The notes: generated by a model not told the origin, from the sequence alone. DNA of 64,000 nt from Druceiella hillmani (GCA_039881145.1 JAYKKI010000004.1:49771001-49835000), one strand, 5' to 3'. Shown: positions 23,702 through 36,305, numbered from the stretch's first letter. Numbers and translations are program-made.

Positions 23702-23702
23702 T
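23600..23702. repeat. (TA)n microsatellite
   Basis: About 100 bp of TA repeats with short interruptions ('ataattatatatttta'). Confidence 0.95.
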
Positions 23703-26700
23703 ACAATTGAAAATGAATCATAATAGACAATTTATGTTAATTAATTTTTTGAAACTTTGTGAATAAAAATCTTTTTAGTACTGGTACTGGAAAGTTTAAT
23801 AAATAATATTATATATTTGTACCATTAGAGAGAATGTTAAAAAAAGTTAAAGATTTTCTTTAGAGTTGGGTAAAATTACACAAACAATTATTACCATGAG
23901 GTTATGTGGATGGACCAAAGCCATTCATTCAAAGCAGGTAAGCTTATCTACTATATAATACTAGTTAAGACTTTAGTTTTAAGTCTAGGGAGCCAAAGCA
24001 AATACCAAGATAGACTCTACATCTCAGGCGATAGGTCGAAAACAATCTGGAAGGAATGAATGAAATTGTAAGAATTGGGAAACAATTATGGTTGAAATAT
24101 GGTTGACTAAAGGATATATGTTAAACGTAAATAAATAAATCGGAAATACGTTAAAGCACTAAAAAGTTATTAATATAATCTGCTTTTAATAAATACAATA
24201 TTAACAATATCTCTATGATTACAGGGATGTCAAATTTTATTTTATTTCAACTGAATAAACTATGTCCACCAATGAGTTTTTTAGTTTATTCTTACAAAAG
24301 TATAAACTTAATCAAAAGTAGTCACAGAAGATGGCAAGAAAAGCTGTATGAAAAGATTTTTGAGAAATATTTTATTTTTTACAAAGAAAAGGGTTCTGGT
24401 GATTTGTTAATAAAGGAATGAATGGATTTGTAACTGAAGAAAAATATACATAAACGGGAAGTGATTTCTTAGGAGAGAGTGAAAAATAAAAACAAGTTTT
24501 CCGAAAGGTTATTTTTCCGTTACGTTGTCGTTGTTATTTTTGTATAATTTTTTGATACTGACTAGAAATTCGATTAGTTTAAATTAACGTATAGACGTCA
24601 CTTCCTTTTAAAAATTTGTTTAGAAATTACGCTTTTTTGTAATGATAGTAAGACTTAACATTTTGTAAGATGGAGAAAGACCGTTATTACGTAACACTAG
24701 TTTGATTCAAATAACAAAACAACAACGTGTTGTCATCTAATTAATTATAATTTACGTAGTTACGAAAGAAAGTAATTAAGTGCGTGCCTAAATTGCGTGG
24801 TAAGTGTTTCGTACCCTGGTCTAAGCGCAGAGAATGTGCCTGTCAAATTCTGGCAAGACCGAGGTCAAGTTCTTGCAAACTTCTATATTTACACGAATCG
24901 CTTCGAGTTATTTTCTAGGTAATAATGGAAATCTTCATATCTAGGTAATAACGGAAATATAGAGCTATAGTACTGCTGGTATAATAAAGTAGATAATTTA
25001 ATGGAGAATCACAAATTTGGGTGACTTTATGGGTTTAAGATATAGACTTCCAAAAATCGTTCATTTTGGCATTCGCAGCCTCACTGATAAATTATTGAAA
25101 TTTATTGACCACTTGCAATGTATCTAGAATCTTGAAATTTAGCACATACTTATTTTTCAAATATCAAGATTTCAAGAAAAGTGTATATTTCAAGATACAT
25201 AAGAGAAGAAATAAGAAAATGCTGTAATTTGTACGAAGATTTGAAAATTGGGTCAAAGTTATGGTTGTGGTTACTTCACAAAAGTGTATATGAAGGAACA
25301 TTGATAATTACCCTAAATTAACTAGATTTACAAATTACCGTCTTTTAATTTCTTATACGCCCATAGTGGTAAGGTTAACTAAAAAGTATTTATTCATCAG
25401 TGTATCATCTTAAACTTCCTGCATCTAGCGCTAAGTACAGATACCGCACTTACAAATTTCTAACTATAGCCAATTCCAGTTGAAAGACACAAAAACAAAT
25501 TTGGCGTGGAATTTGACATTGGCTTATATTTATTTCATATTAAGTTTAAAAATAAGTTAAAACCTCTTCAGAACATTTGAGAAAATGTTGGATTATTCAG
25601 TCAAGAAGAAATAAATTAAATTAAAATTTTTGCCAGGTTCATTTTCTGTAACAATACAAAGTAAAATATCCTTTCGATTTAATACTGTTGTTTGAACTTA
25701 TCAAGTGTTTTACGTTTAGTACGTATTTAATTAAGGTATCTTACATAGGAATCTGATATTCGTGAATACTTTCTACTTTATTCAAACATATTTATTTAAA
25801 GAAAATATATTATACTTTGCACTAACAACTTGTATTAACAAGTTACATACAGAAATAAAAACTTGGGACATTTTTTCGCATAAGGTTTGGTGAGAGGGAG
25901 GCAAATTAGATTTATATGGTGATTCTTTGATTTTTCCTAATTTTTTCAGAATTTTATTGCCATAATAGAGAATTGGGTGGGAACTCGTTTTGAAAATTTT
26001 GTTTCAGAAAGTTTTCGATAAATAAATAAATATTAAATTTTTAAATGTTACATTTTATTAATTTGGTATCATTTACAAAGAAGCTGGAGACAACCAAAAA
26101 CGGGAACTCATTTAACTTTTCACAAGTTACATCTAAAATAGAGAATTAATGTTTTAGTATTTTACAATGATATTTGGTTGACCTGATTTGGACAGAATTA
26201 TGGAAAAAAACAGAATACATTTTTCAGATTTGTGAAAAAATAATAATTGAATCTGCCATAAGAAAAACCTATTTGAATACTTATATCAGCCATACACTGA
26301 AATTTTTTAGAATGTTCAAAAATGAAACCAAATTCGAAGTTTCTCTTCGAAGCATTCTGTTGGTTTTTTTAAAATAGCCTTCACCACAATGTATATCCTT
26401 TTGCATCCTATGGATTTGCTGAATATGGTGCTGGATTTATTTTGTTGTTATCAACTAAAGAAATAATAGCATAACGATCTAATTTTTTCTAGCACTTATT
26501 TTTTTAATATTCAGAAGCAACGTCCACTCTAAGGATTGCCTCGTGATTTAAGCTTCATAACAGTATTTTCACTATTCCTCATCCATTACCATATTAAATA
26601 CAATATTTGGCTACCTTACACCTAATTTATATGTTATTAGCGTTTGCACTGCTTTGTCAACAGGAATTTTCAATTAAGGGTTCAGCATCTATCAATGTAT

Positions 26701-27199
26701 AATATTAAATATTTTCCGATTTCATTTAAAAAAAAAGCGTCGAATTTTATTTTTGAGGAATTATTCCATTTCTCGAGTAAAAAGTAGTCTATACATGACT
26801 TGAATTATGAACTATACTTATACTAAATTTTATGAAAATGTGGTTAAGAATGTCGGTGTGATATAGTAACAAACATTCAAAAACACTTTTCACTTTATTA
26901 GTTAATCCATATATTTGAAATCTATGCGTTACTCCGTTCCACAAGCTAGGCAATTGTCAAATTTAGCAACTACTTATTGGTTGACTGCAGAGTTATTTGG
27001 TAACAAACAAATGAACAAAAATGTTTCGACATAAAACTGGTAGTGATTTTGGAAACTGACACCAATGTCTGTGGCGACATTAAACACTACAGTTTTGGAT
27101 ATCGCTAAAATAGTGGATTATCCTCTTAGCACGAAGCATCCCTATGCAAACATATTAGTGTTGGCTTTTTATACTTAATTTATACCAACACTCACGGCT
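23703..27199. other. no supported gene; one GC-richer patch
   Basis: Mostly AT-rich. At 24720-24910 the sequence is more complex ('tgtcatctaattaattataat', 'gtaccctggtctaagcgcag') with a TAATTA homeodomain-type core. It may be a conserved non-coding element, but there is no coding similarity. Open frames at 24215-24421 and 26174-26377 (+) match nothing I know. Confidence 0.4.
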
Positions 27200-27464
27200 C
27201 TTCATTATAATATTGATAGTTATTTTAGTCTGCTTCTAATACAAGCCGCACAGCATTGCAATTAACTTTGTTCAATGTCGCCATAAGACGTCCTTCACGA
27301 ATATCATCACTTAGATGAGTAGGCCTATACCTGAATACGTTAAACCAGTTATAAACAATGGCGTGGGATAAAGCTTAATCATCAAATGTTACTTAAAGTC
27401 AGTCGCAACTTTCTTGTCGACTAAGACAACAGTGAGACATAAAAATTATTGCACGAATATCTTC
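27200..27464 (-). pseudogene. mariner-family transposase, N-terminal (DNA-binding) relic
   Basis: One minus-strand frame, read from 27464 downward through about five stop codons, gives 'EDIRAIIF', 'CCLSRQESCD', 'SHAIVYNWFNVFRYRPTHLS' and 'DDIREGRLMATLNKVN'. It ends with 'NAVRLVLEAD'. This follows the mariner N-terminus: an HTH with 'SRQES....TFGDEAPS', then 'HATVYNWF.EF..GRT.L.DD.REGRP', then 'ENI.AVR..I..D'. The catalytic D,D34D core is not found downstream (lower coordinates), so this is an N-terminal fragment. All landmarks stay in one frame despite the stops, so decay has been mainly by substitution. Confidence 0.85.
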
Positions 27465-28678
27465 TGACACAATACACAGTTTTTGAATTAGCCTAAAGTT
27501 ATGAAACGAATGGCTGTCTCTATAAGATTACTATAATTATAGCCTCTGTAACAGTACCATAAAAATAGGCGTTTATAATAGCAATATAGTTGCTGAATAC
27601 CTTAAGGCTAAATAACTAGTTCCAAGAACTTTCAGTGTCACTTCGCATCTATTGAACATGCAATGGATAATTTACAAGATAGCTAAATTCACATCGGGTT
27701 TGACTTACAAATATATCTGGTGTTATACAATTTCACAATAAATAACAATATTGTGATTAGTTAGGATAAATTTCATTGTCTTCTATTATAATTTCACGCA
27801 ACATATTAAATAAGGTTTAATTCACTCATTACTTACACGGAATTTCTACATTCATAGCCGTTGGTTGGCAACATTTCCGCTTCGTGATTGAGTAAGTGTC
27901 ACTCAGACTGTATATAAAACAATAAGACCATTATATTCCTTACTCGGTCTGTCGAAACAGATTAGGTCCGAGAGTAGAAGCCGTACATGCGAGCCGTACA
28001 TATATCATTGCATGGACACAAGAGCGTGATCGCACAGATCCAATCTGTTGGAACTTGGAAATATATTACAGGGTCAAATATTATTTACTGCAAGATTATG
28101 GAATTCAAGGATTACAAGATTATGGAATCTCTACAAGATTATGGAGACAATGCTATAATGTCGAGTAAAATATTCTTTCTTATTTTTAGGGTTCATTATC
28201 ATAAATTTTCACCCAGTGTTAATAATATATCTTCCAACTGGACAGCTTAACTTTCACCAAAAAACAGTGTTAATTATACGTCTTCCAACTGCACAGCTTT
28301 ACTGGTATTATCTACTATCATTATTGCCATGAAAATGACAAATGTATGTTTGATTTGGTATGTGTATAGAAGTTACTAAAATTACAGTTAGTTATAAATA
28401 TTAGTTAAAGTTACTTAATTATTTTTATTGATTGGCCAGTTACGTAGGACGTCACACTTAACTACAGCGGGAACACAGTTTCACTTAAGAATTATCTGGT
28501 CAATTTTTATTGCGCCTGTTAGATGTCTTATTCGGAGCCCGATTTCCAATTAAGGGTGCAATATCCAGATTAAAGTAGAGTTTCTATGGAGGATCTCCAT
28601 TTTTTCTTCTTTTTTCTCTCAACTATATAAGATACCTTTCTGCCTTTTGCTAGTCTCTTAAAATATATTTATTTTGTA

Positions 28679-28680
<2 letters not shown>
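27465..28680. other. no supported gene
   Basis: A somewhat more complex stretch at 27830-28030 contains 'ctgtatataaaacaataag' (TATA-like) followed by 'ccttactcggtctgtcg'. It could be a promoter or an LTR piece, but no matching second LTR was seen. The 87-codon frame at 27987-28250 (+) contains a small internal repeat ('gattatggaat') and matches nothing known. Confidence 0.35.
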
Positions 28681-28726
<46 letters not shown>

Positions 28727-28732
28727 TATATA
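28681..28732. repeat. (TA)n microsatellite
   Basis: TA run of about 45 bp followed by 'ggtatatag'. Confidence 0.95.
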
Positions 28733-30756
28733 GATTGATTCAATGTCATTATTAAAAATTTACAACATTTCATTGTGTATATTAAGACAAAAATTAATAA
28801 TTTTTATTCTGACTTCGTTGACGATTTCATATCTTGAATACGTCAAGAAGAATGGAGATTAAAACTTGAGGAGCAGAAAAAAGGGCAAGTTGAGATAAGT
28901 CGACTAGCAGTTAGACTACAATAGCGCAACGCAACCGTTCCCGCAGCTTGTCTCCTTAGTACAGTGTAATATGGTTACTCTTACCCATAACTATTGCTTA
29001 GTTGGTCTAGTTGTCCTAAAATATCCCCGAAAATTTTAAAATTAATAAAAATGTTATCGTGCACTACCTGAGATAAACAGGATTAAATACTTACTTCAAA
29101 GTTTGTCGTTGTAAAATTTAATTCAGAATAGGAAAACAAAAAATATCAATCTAGTCGCCGCACAGTAGTCCACTCCCATACAAGTGACTGCTCGTAATAC
29201 AAATACATAAGGTAAATAAATCGATTAGAGATATCTGGAATTATAATTAGGATTAATTAGTGCATAATTATTTCTTCATTAGTTATTAGATGGTCTAGAT
29301 TAGTGTAGTTCAAACATTTTAAATGTGATTAAAATTAAAATCATTTTGTGCTTTGAGACATACAAAATTCTTTCTGTACTTGAATGTGTTTTAGTGACTA
29401 CTCTGAAATATTTTAACGAAGGTATGTACTTTTAAAATTTACTTTTTTTACTATTTATATAACAATTATTTATATGTATTACGAGGTTAGATTTTGAAAG
29501 TTCTCTTTAAAATTTTTTTTGTGATATTTTAATTTCAAATGTCTAAGAAAAAAAAATTGGTAGTTGCAAATTCAATTATATTTTTTTATATGTCAAATGC
29601 AAGTTTTTGGATTCTATTTATGTCACTTAAGTGGTACTTTATAGTTCGCAACATATATAGACATTTTTTTTCAGATACACTTACATCCACAGTGGATGCA
29701 AAATAATCGGTGTTGGAGAAGCTATCGGAACTGTTTATGATTTAGATAACTGTTATCATGAAGACCGAGTAGTTGTCAATGAAAAATTAAAGTTTTTTTG
29801 TATGGTGGCATCAAAAAAGTGGACTAAATTGGGATAGAATCGTATGAATAGGGCAGAAAACGAGAAGAATCATGATCCATTGGCGCGTCGGTAGATTATG
29901 ATTCTTACCATACTTCGATTTCACGTAGAACTTTCGTACACTTAAGTCATTCAGCGGTAGACATCTTTTTACTTGTAGTTCAGGTTTATTTGTATTAGAA
30001 ACAATAAGTTTTTATTATTACAGTTGGTTAAGACTTGTATGACATTAGCATCCTCCATGTTCCCTTAAGATAGTTAAATTTTGAAAATTATAAAATAATA
30101 CGGCATAAATAATAGATATTCCAATTATATTTATATTGTATATCTGCCTGTATACAGATTTAACCACTTCTATTCGTTTATCTTTAATACTTCGCTATAT
30201 CAAAGCGTGAATGCTGATAAATCATGAATGCAATTCTTATATTTTCTACTACAATTTACAGCAACGGTAATCTAATTTTCTTTTGAAATAAGTGTAAAGT
30301 CTGCAAAGTTAGCCAATGTCTAGAAAGAGATTACAAAATTGTTACTTTGTATAAGGAAAATAAAGCTAAAAAATAATAAGAATGCATATTGGTCAATGTG
30401 AACAGCGGGTTACTCAAATGTAATTCAGGCTCTACTTTTTTTAGTTATGCATCGAATAGAAAATTAGATCAAGACATCGTGTAAGGCTTTAGATACACTT
30501 TGATGAAGGCAATAATACAAAGATGCTACAGGTAAATAAACACTGTTATGGATAATGGGTCCATTAAAGTTGTAGTTTGGTTAAAAAAAGACAATCAAAG
30601 TGATGCCTATATTTTTTGGGCATTGTAGATCTCATTATAGTCATTATCTACTTTTTCCCATGTATGTCTGATATATGTTTTTTAAGATCATGAGGGCAGT
30701 ATCGATTTATAGGTTTTAACAATTTTTTAAATGGGTTTTAGTCATATTTTTAAATA
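28733..30756. other. no gene seen
   Basis: AT-rich DNA, no supported feature on either strand. Confidence 0.5.
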
Positions 30757-31168
30757 TTGAATATATTTGGCGTTAATTTTGTAGAAATTCATTATAATTG
30801 TAAATAATTAATTTCTACAAAATTAACGAAACAAAATTAATGAAACTACATGATGTAGTATTATTTCTACTTTCTTTAAGTTCTTTACCACGACCCAGGT
30901 TTCGTTGAATTACAACATCTTCAGGTGGGCACCTGAATTTTGTAGAAATTCATTATTCACAATTAAATGAAACTACGTGATGTAGTATTATTTCTACTTT
31001 CTTTAAGTAGCATTATTTCTACTTAAAACTTTAGGAAATTAATGATAATCAATTTCTTTGCTAATAGCCCACCTGAAGATGTTGTAATACAACGATACCT
31101 AGGTCGTGGTAAAGAACTTAAAGAAAGTAGAAATAATACTACATCATGTAGTTTCATTTAATTTTGAG
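30757..31168. repeat. foldback element, complex copy with three arms
   Basis: A left arm at 30836-30943 ('aatgaaactacatgatgtag' to 'acaacatcttcaggtgggc') is followed by a partial second left arm (30950-31005). The inverted right arm at 31063-31168 reads 'gcccacctgaagatgttgta' to 'tacatcatgtagtttcattt'. The flank 'attgaatatatttggcgtta' (30757) recurs at the 59.0-kb copy. A nested 19-bp-arm hairpin ('cgttaattttgtagaaatt', 30771-30828) lies at the left edge. The three-arm structure suggests rearrangement of a foldback unit. Confidence 0.85.
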
Positions 31169-32699
31169 TAATATTTTTAAATTAAAATTTTTAATTCCAT
31201 ATCAAAACCAGCGACTAAACCTCAATAATGTTTTTCACTTCTTTTCTTTGATTTCAGTTTTCTAAAATAATTTTTTTTTGTGATGTAGCTATCACTTCCT
31301 ACAACTACTACGTTTTAATTTTTTTTTTATCAAATAGTTTCCAAGAAAAATATGTATGATAGACAGACATATACCGAGGTGATTTCAGTGGGGTAACGTT
31401 TTTCTCATTTCGGAATAGATTATTAAAAATTATTAATTAGTAATAAGTATAAAAAAATGTTAAAGACCACATAAGCACGCTTTTCATCCAGGATTTTTTA
31501 CTACCTTTTGTACGGCTTTTTCGGCATCCGTTTTCGATTATATCTCAATACATAATGTTAAATATTTTTCCGGTTTAATATACACTATTTAAATGATCAC
31601 ACAAATTAAACGTTTTAGTATGGAATTACCTCAATACTCAACTCTTAGACTATTTAAATAAGAAATCACAGAATTGGATCAAGAAGTGATCCAAAGAAGA
31701 AGTCAATTCATTTGTGCACTAAAAGTAGGTTTCAGACAAGTTTTGGACTTCGTTACTATATGGACATTATTAGTATGTATAGTTATGAAGTTCAATACTC
31801 GTTCGTATTTTTACATATTATGTATTTACATATAAATACATAAAATGCACATTGATAACTATAAAAACACCCAGATCGGCAATGTTCAATAGTGACATGA
31901 TATATTAAAAAAAAACAAAAAGATTCGCTAAAAGTATATTTTTTCGCTTATGGCTAATTTCTTTTATCATTTACAAATCAAACAACGAAATTAAAAGAGA
32001 TTCAAATTTATTATAAAATTAATTTATTTTACAAACAACTTTTTGAAATACTATTATTAACTATGTAAATAGTTAAGTAAAAAAACATACAGCTTCAATT
32101 ATTAATTTTTCGGTATTTTCTGAATTATTACAAATATTTTAAGGAAATTACTCAAAATATAGAAAAGAAATAACGAAACGGCAAAATCGGACACGATAAA
32201 GCAATTGGGAGATATTGGATTAGTTAAGCTTCTTAGTTTTGCTTTCATACATATATAGTACATAATGTGCACAATTTACATAATGTAACAAAGTTACATT
32301 ATGGGAGGAAAATAATTTTCTTAACGATTACCAAAATTATATGCGTATCCATTTTTTGTTAAACAAGTTTATCCATTAGTTCATAATTCTTGGCCTTTGT
32401 TTACTTTTAATGAATCATTTAAGACATAACTTAAACTCTACTATTAAGTCCTAGCGAAAAAGATGTCAAAAAAGTGTTTGCTTAAAATTTTCGAATTTTT
32501 TTCAATGTGATAAATTAATTTAAACATATATCTTTATTTTTGAGTTATGCTACGAACATTTGGAGTCATGCCATGTTGGCCAAATTTATTTTATAAATAA
32601 TTATTTTGTTGTTGTCGAAACTCTAAAAAAGTACACTGTGCATGGAAAGACTTTTAAAGTTTAGGTCAATTTGGTTTTAATTTATTTTAAAATTAACAA
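31169..32699. other. no gene seen
   Basis: AT-rich DNA with no supported feature. Confidence 0.5.
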
Positions 32700-33010
32700 G
32701 AAATCAGGATATCAAGAAGTAAATCATAGCTTACCATCGTACCTACCGAGACTGACTCGCGGATCTTAGTCCGGAATAAGGTAAGATCGTGTGCATCGAG
32801 CCGACACACTCTCAGACGCGATACGAGAACGGACGGACCACGCGACCAGGTACTTTCACCGCCGCATGTGGTCCCATTAGAGGCAAGGACGAGCGGCGAC
32901 TGTGTCAAAAAGCGGCGCGCCCGAGAGCACGCGTTTAGTCATAGAGAGGAAATACCGGTAATAGGTTTCGGAGATTCCCACGGCGTATCTTTTTGTCGTG
33001 TGTGGCATTC
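32700..33010 (-). promoter_or_regulatory. candidate promoter and first exon on the minus strand
   Basis: This is the most CpG-dense part of the window ('aaaagcggcgcgcccgagag', 'gaacggacggaccacgcgac'). On the minus strand 'gacacagtcgccgc' (about 32902) resembles an arthropod initiator (NCAGT). About 160 bp downstream 'acgatg|gtaagc' (about 32736) is a good splice-donor match, after which the sequence becomes AT-rich. This is what a 5' exon followed by an intron would look like. An open frame spans it (32693-32908, -), but the peptide is unlike any protein I know, so a 5' UTR exon is more likely than coding. No TATA box is seen. Confidence 0.35.
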
Positions 33011-33130
33011 ATGGGAGGCGGCAGTATTAAAATGACATAATAACTTCGTTGTAATGGTAAATGGTCTGTACAAAACACGCGTGCTGCGTCCAGTAATTGT
33101 TATGCGTGGGTAACAGTTGAGTGGATGAAA

Positions 33131-34344
33131 CAAAAGAATCAATATGGTACACTGATTCACTAAGCTAATACTCACTTGAAATCTTATTGATTCATTTGAC
33201 TCTTTGATTCAGAAAGGTATAAAAAATAATGAATGAATGGTTCTATTGACTCAGTGACACGCTCGCCATTTACTTTCGCTCGCTATTCAGTGAAATGATG
33301 CTTTACCCTTTGATAAGCATTCATTTTTGGTATTAATTAGGCATCCCTTTCTATTTCATTACGCCGAAAGATTAATTTTTCACACCAATGAATGTATAGA
33401 AAGTAGTTCAAGAGTTATTTGATTCGGAATAAAATTAATTGCAATATATATCAATCGACATTGATGCCATCGGGTCATTAAAGGCATGGATTCTTTTTTC
33501 TGATTCAGATTCAGTGAGTGACTTCATTTACGTGAATTAAGATTGCCCATGGCTAGGAACGATACAAGGTCTTCAGTTTTTTATTCTTCACATCGAATCC
33601 TGTTTGAAATTTTAACGGAGATGTCGTCAATGGTTATTGTTTTTGATTCGAATCAAAATGTACTTCGGGATAAAGGGAAATTAATTTGAAACGAGATACT
33701 TTCAAATGAAAAAGAGATTAAGATATTCAGTGATTTGATTCGTATCATCCAGTTACTGTAAATAGATTTTTATTTGTTTGTTTACAATTTTTTGACACAT
33801 AGGCAGAGATATTACAGTTAAGTTTGGATATAATTAACATTCGGTTATCGTCAATAATTAACATCGTATTTATTTGATTATCGTCTGTAGTCGTCTGGTA
33901 AAATTTATTGATTTATAGTAATTGCATCAAACTAGCTGTGTATTTAAACGTTTTTCCGAAAATATTAGACGTTAAGATGAACTATAAAACTAATGTTCTT
34001 TTGAAAGTATTAGGTCTTAGAATATTATCCAGTTTCTACGTAAATAAACATACATATTTATGTTCACTCTTTCAATTCTACTCTAGGAAAAAAACAGTTC
34101 AGCGCTGAGCGTTAAATGGTTAGTTTTTCCTCCCAAAGGCTTTTAAGGTTATGTGCTGATAAATGTTGATATTTGAATTGAAGATTATTACATAAGAAAG
34201 GATGAAGACTAAATTTTCAAAAGTCAGACAATTCTAGTTGATAATAAGTAAGTAGGTATACATTTCCTCTAATATACCGGTTGTAGTATGTTACCACCGG
34301 CGGATATTTTTGTTCTGTAAGTATATCAGTTTTTAGAAGGTTTT
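33131..34344. other. non-coding stretch with many GATTC/GACTC motifs
   Basis: No gene seen. Between about 33150 and 33745 'tgattca/gattcg' and related 'tgactca' motifs recur at least ten times (see findings). From 33760 on the sequence is plain AT-rich. Confidence 0.5.
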
Positions 34345-35060
34345 TTATGTTAGGGTTCCATACCTCAAACGGAAAAAACGGTACTAGTATAAGATCATTC
34401 ACGTGTCCCTTTGACGTGAAAACTTGAAATTTGGCATAGTATGTAGTATTTTAAATTTGAAATTTGGCATGTGTATGGCTCAAGAGGAAGAGGAAAGCCA
34501 AAATTAAGATGGGCGGACTGCCTGCAAAGTGTTTTCGACGTTCTCATCATAACAAACTGGAAAACCGTGGCGCCCAGGAGGATGGCTTGGAACAGTCTGC
34601 TCGAGAAGGCCAGGGTTCACCGAGGACTGTTGAGTTACTGATGATGATGATGATGATGAAGTATTTTAGCCGTAAATGTCAAAAGTTTTTTGACATTTAA
34701 AACTTTAAAACTATTCAACTTTTTTTGTCTTTAAAACTATTCAACTTTTTTAGTTTTCCGTGAGATAGTTTTAAAGATATTGTCGAAAAGTGAAAGGGTC
34801 TACAAATTATAATTGAATAGTTTCTAGAACTTTATGTAAAGTTTGCAGGTAAACTATAGCGATGACTCTGAAGTTTATAGTTTTTGAGAAATTTGCGACA
34901 TTTTCACGTCTGCGAAAGGAAAATGGATTCTACCAGCGGTGTTTTATGTACACGCTAAGAATAATACTTATAAACAGTTTAATAGAAGTTCAAGTGTCCT
35001 TAAATATTTATATGTACCTAAGTACGTACGGAATCCTCGTAGCGCGAGTTTTACCCATAT
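34345..35060 (+). repeat. dispersed insect repeat, near full-length, split by a nested retrotransposon
   Basis: The left end reads 'tagggttccatacctcaaac' and 'ggaaaaaacggta', then 'tataagatcattcacgtgtc' and 'aacttgaaatttggcata'. The right end reads 'gtacgtacggaatcctcgta' and 'gcgcgagttt'. The same left-to-right order occurs at 57165-57625, and an inverted copy at 56033-56510. No protein is encoded. It is a non-autonomous element of a kind I recall as widespread in Lepidoptera. A retrotransposon tail is inserted at about 34454-34660. Confidence 0.7.
34477..34641 (+). pseudogene. 5'-truncated non-LTR retrotransposon, last 54 codons of RT ORF
   Basis: An open frame from 34477 to the TGA at 34639-34641 gives 'GSRGRGKPKLRWADCLQSVF', then 'TNWKTVAPRRMAWNSLLEKA' and 'RVHRGLLSY'. 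This is the conserved extreme C-terminus of an endonuclease/reverse-transcriptase lineage ('RGRPKLRW.D.....L...NW...A..R..W...L..A'). The stop codon runs directly into a (TGA)n/(ATG)n tail at 34639-34660, the simple-repeat 3' end typical of RTE-like elements. 'agtatttta' on both sides (34445-34453 and just after the tail) may be the target duplication. About 20 bp of the left flank ('ttgaaatttggcat') is repeated at the 5' junction. The fragment has no premature stop and looks young. Confidence 0.85.
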
Positions 35061-35219
35061 TTAAAAAAAATTGAGCCATAAATAACTAATTTTTTTTTAT
35101 ATTAAAATATTTTTAAGACTTCATACGTTCGATAACGGAGTTTGAAAACACCGATATAAACGAGTAAAGTTGTAAGTGTTAGTAAATATGAAACAGTGCT
35201 TATATACTAACATACGTGT

Positions 35220-35870
35220 AAAGTGGCGTTGAGTAGTGTAGTAAAGAAGAAAGCGGTAAGTCAGAAGGAGCCGACCACATGCGAAAATAGCCGAATGGCA
35301 TCACGACGTGCCATCAAAAAGTTTAACTCTCATCCAAATACGCCATTAGATGTTTCACATCAAAAAATTGTCTTTTCAATTTCATTGCTTTTTGTTTATT
35401 ATTCTTCCGTGTACTTCGTTGCGTAATACTTTTTAAATGCACCTATAATTCGCAAATTGCCATTTGTAAGGTCACATAGGTACATTCGTTGAACACCTTA
35501 CAATGTATGCTCTCGCCAAATTTCAAGTATGAAACAATCACCTCTTACGTGAACTTTACGCATTCCAACAGCAATGTTAACACCATGTAGATCCATTCTC
35601 ACCCGCAATTAAAGGCTTACTTCACAAAGCTTAATATTTCGCAACGCCAGTAACTGCTATTGATGGCGAAGTTAATTTAACTCAATACAAAACAAACACG
35701 AAACAAGATCCCCTGCTTACGCAAAGCGAATTTGAAAGCATCATCGGCCGCCGCATTGATGTCAAGACGGCATTGCGGAGTGGGAGACCGCATAACTCCA
35801 CGGTTACTTTTACAGCCTAACGCTTTATTAAATGTGTTTTGACCCACGCGGTTAACCTGTGAATATTATC
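35220..35870. other. GC-richer stretch, possible regulatory or exonic DNA
   Basis: Two GC-rich patches, 35222-35300 and 35720-35830 ('catcggccgccgcattgatg', 'tgcggagtgggagaccgcat'), lie in AT-rich DNA. No protein similarity was recognised. The 67-codon frame at 35223-35426 begins with a non-ATG codon and looks accidental. Confidence 0.3.
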
Positions 35871-36240
35871 TATTTCGAGTCGTCGCGATTATTGTATCGT
35901 AGCTAATATGGGTTTAATGCGTTTTAGATTTTATCGTTGTCGTTACTGGTTTTATCGTTATTTTCCCTATATTTGTTTCGTAAATAGATGTTATTTCCTA
36001 AAGGAGAATGTTTGTGTCTTTAGATAGTGATTGGCCAAAGTCGATACAATTCTTCAGGACTTTCACTACACAATTTTACTTAATATTAATAATTTAATGT
36101 TAGGCAGAAACTTTTATGGAATAGTTTGAATTTGGTGGATAGCATACAGAAAGATTATTGATTAATATTAATACGTTAAATTACACTCATTTCATTAATA
36201 TATTTTATGCGTATACCTTATAATTATTTGGGAATTATTC

Positions 36241-36249
36241 ATATATATA

Positions 36250-36303
<54 letters not shown>
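36241..36303. repeat. (TA)n microsatellite
   Basis: TA run of about 60 bp with one TTTA interruption near the left end. Confidence 0.95.

Positions 36304-36305
<2 letters not shown>

Noticed and set aside
27830..28030. LTR of a retrovirus-like element (TATA box followed by an initiator-like stretch)
   Set aside because: No second LTR, primer-binding site, or gag/pol similarity within reach.
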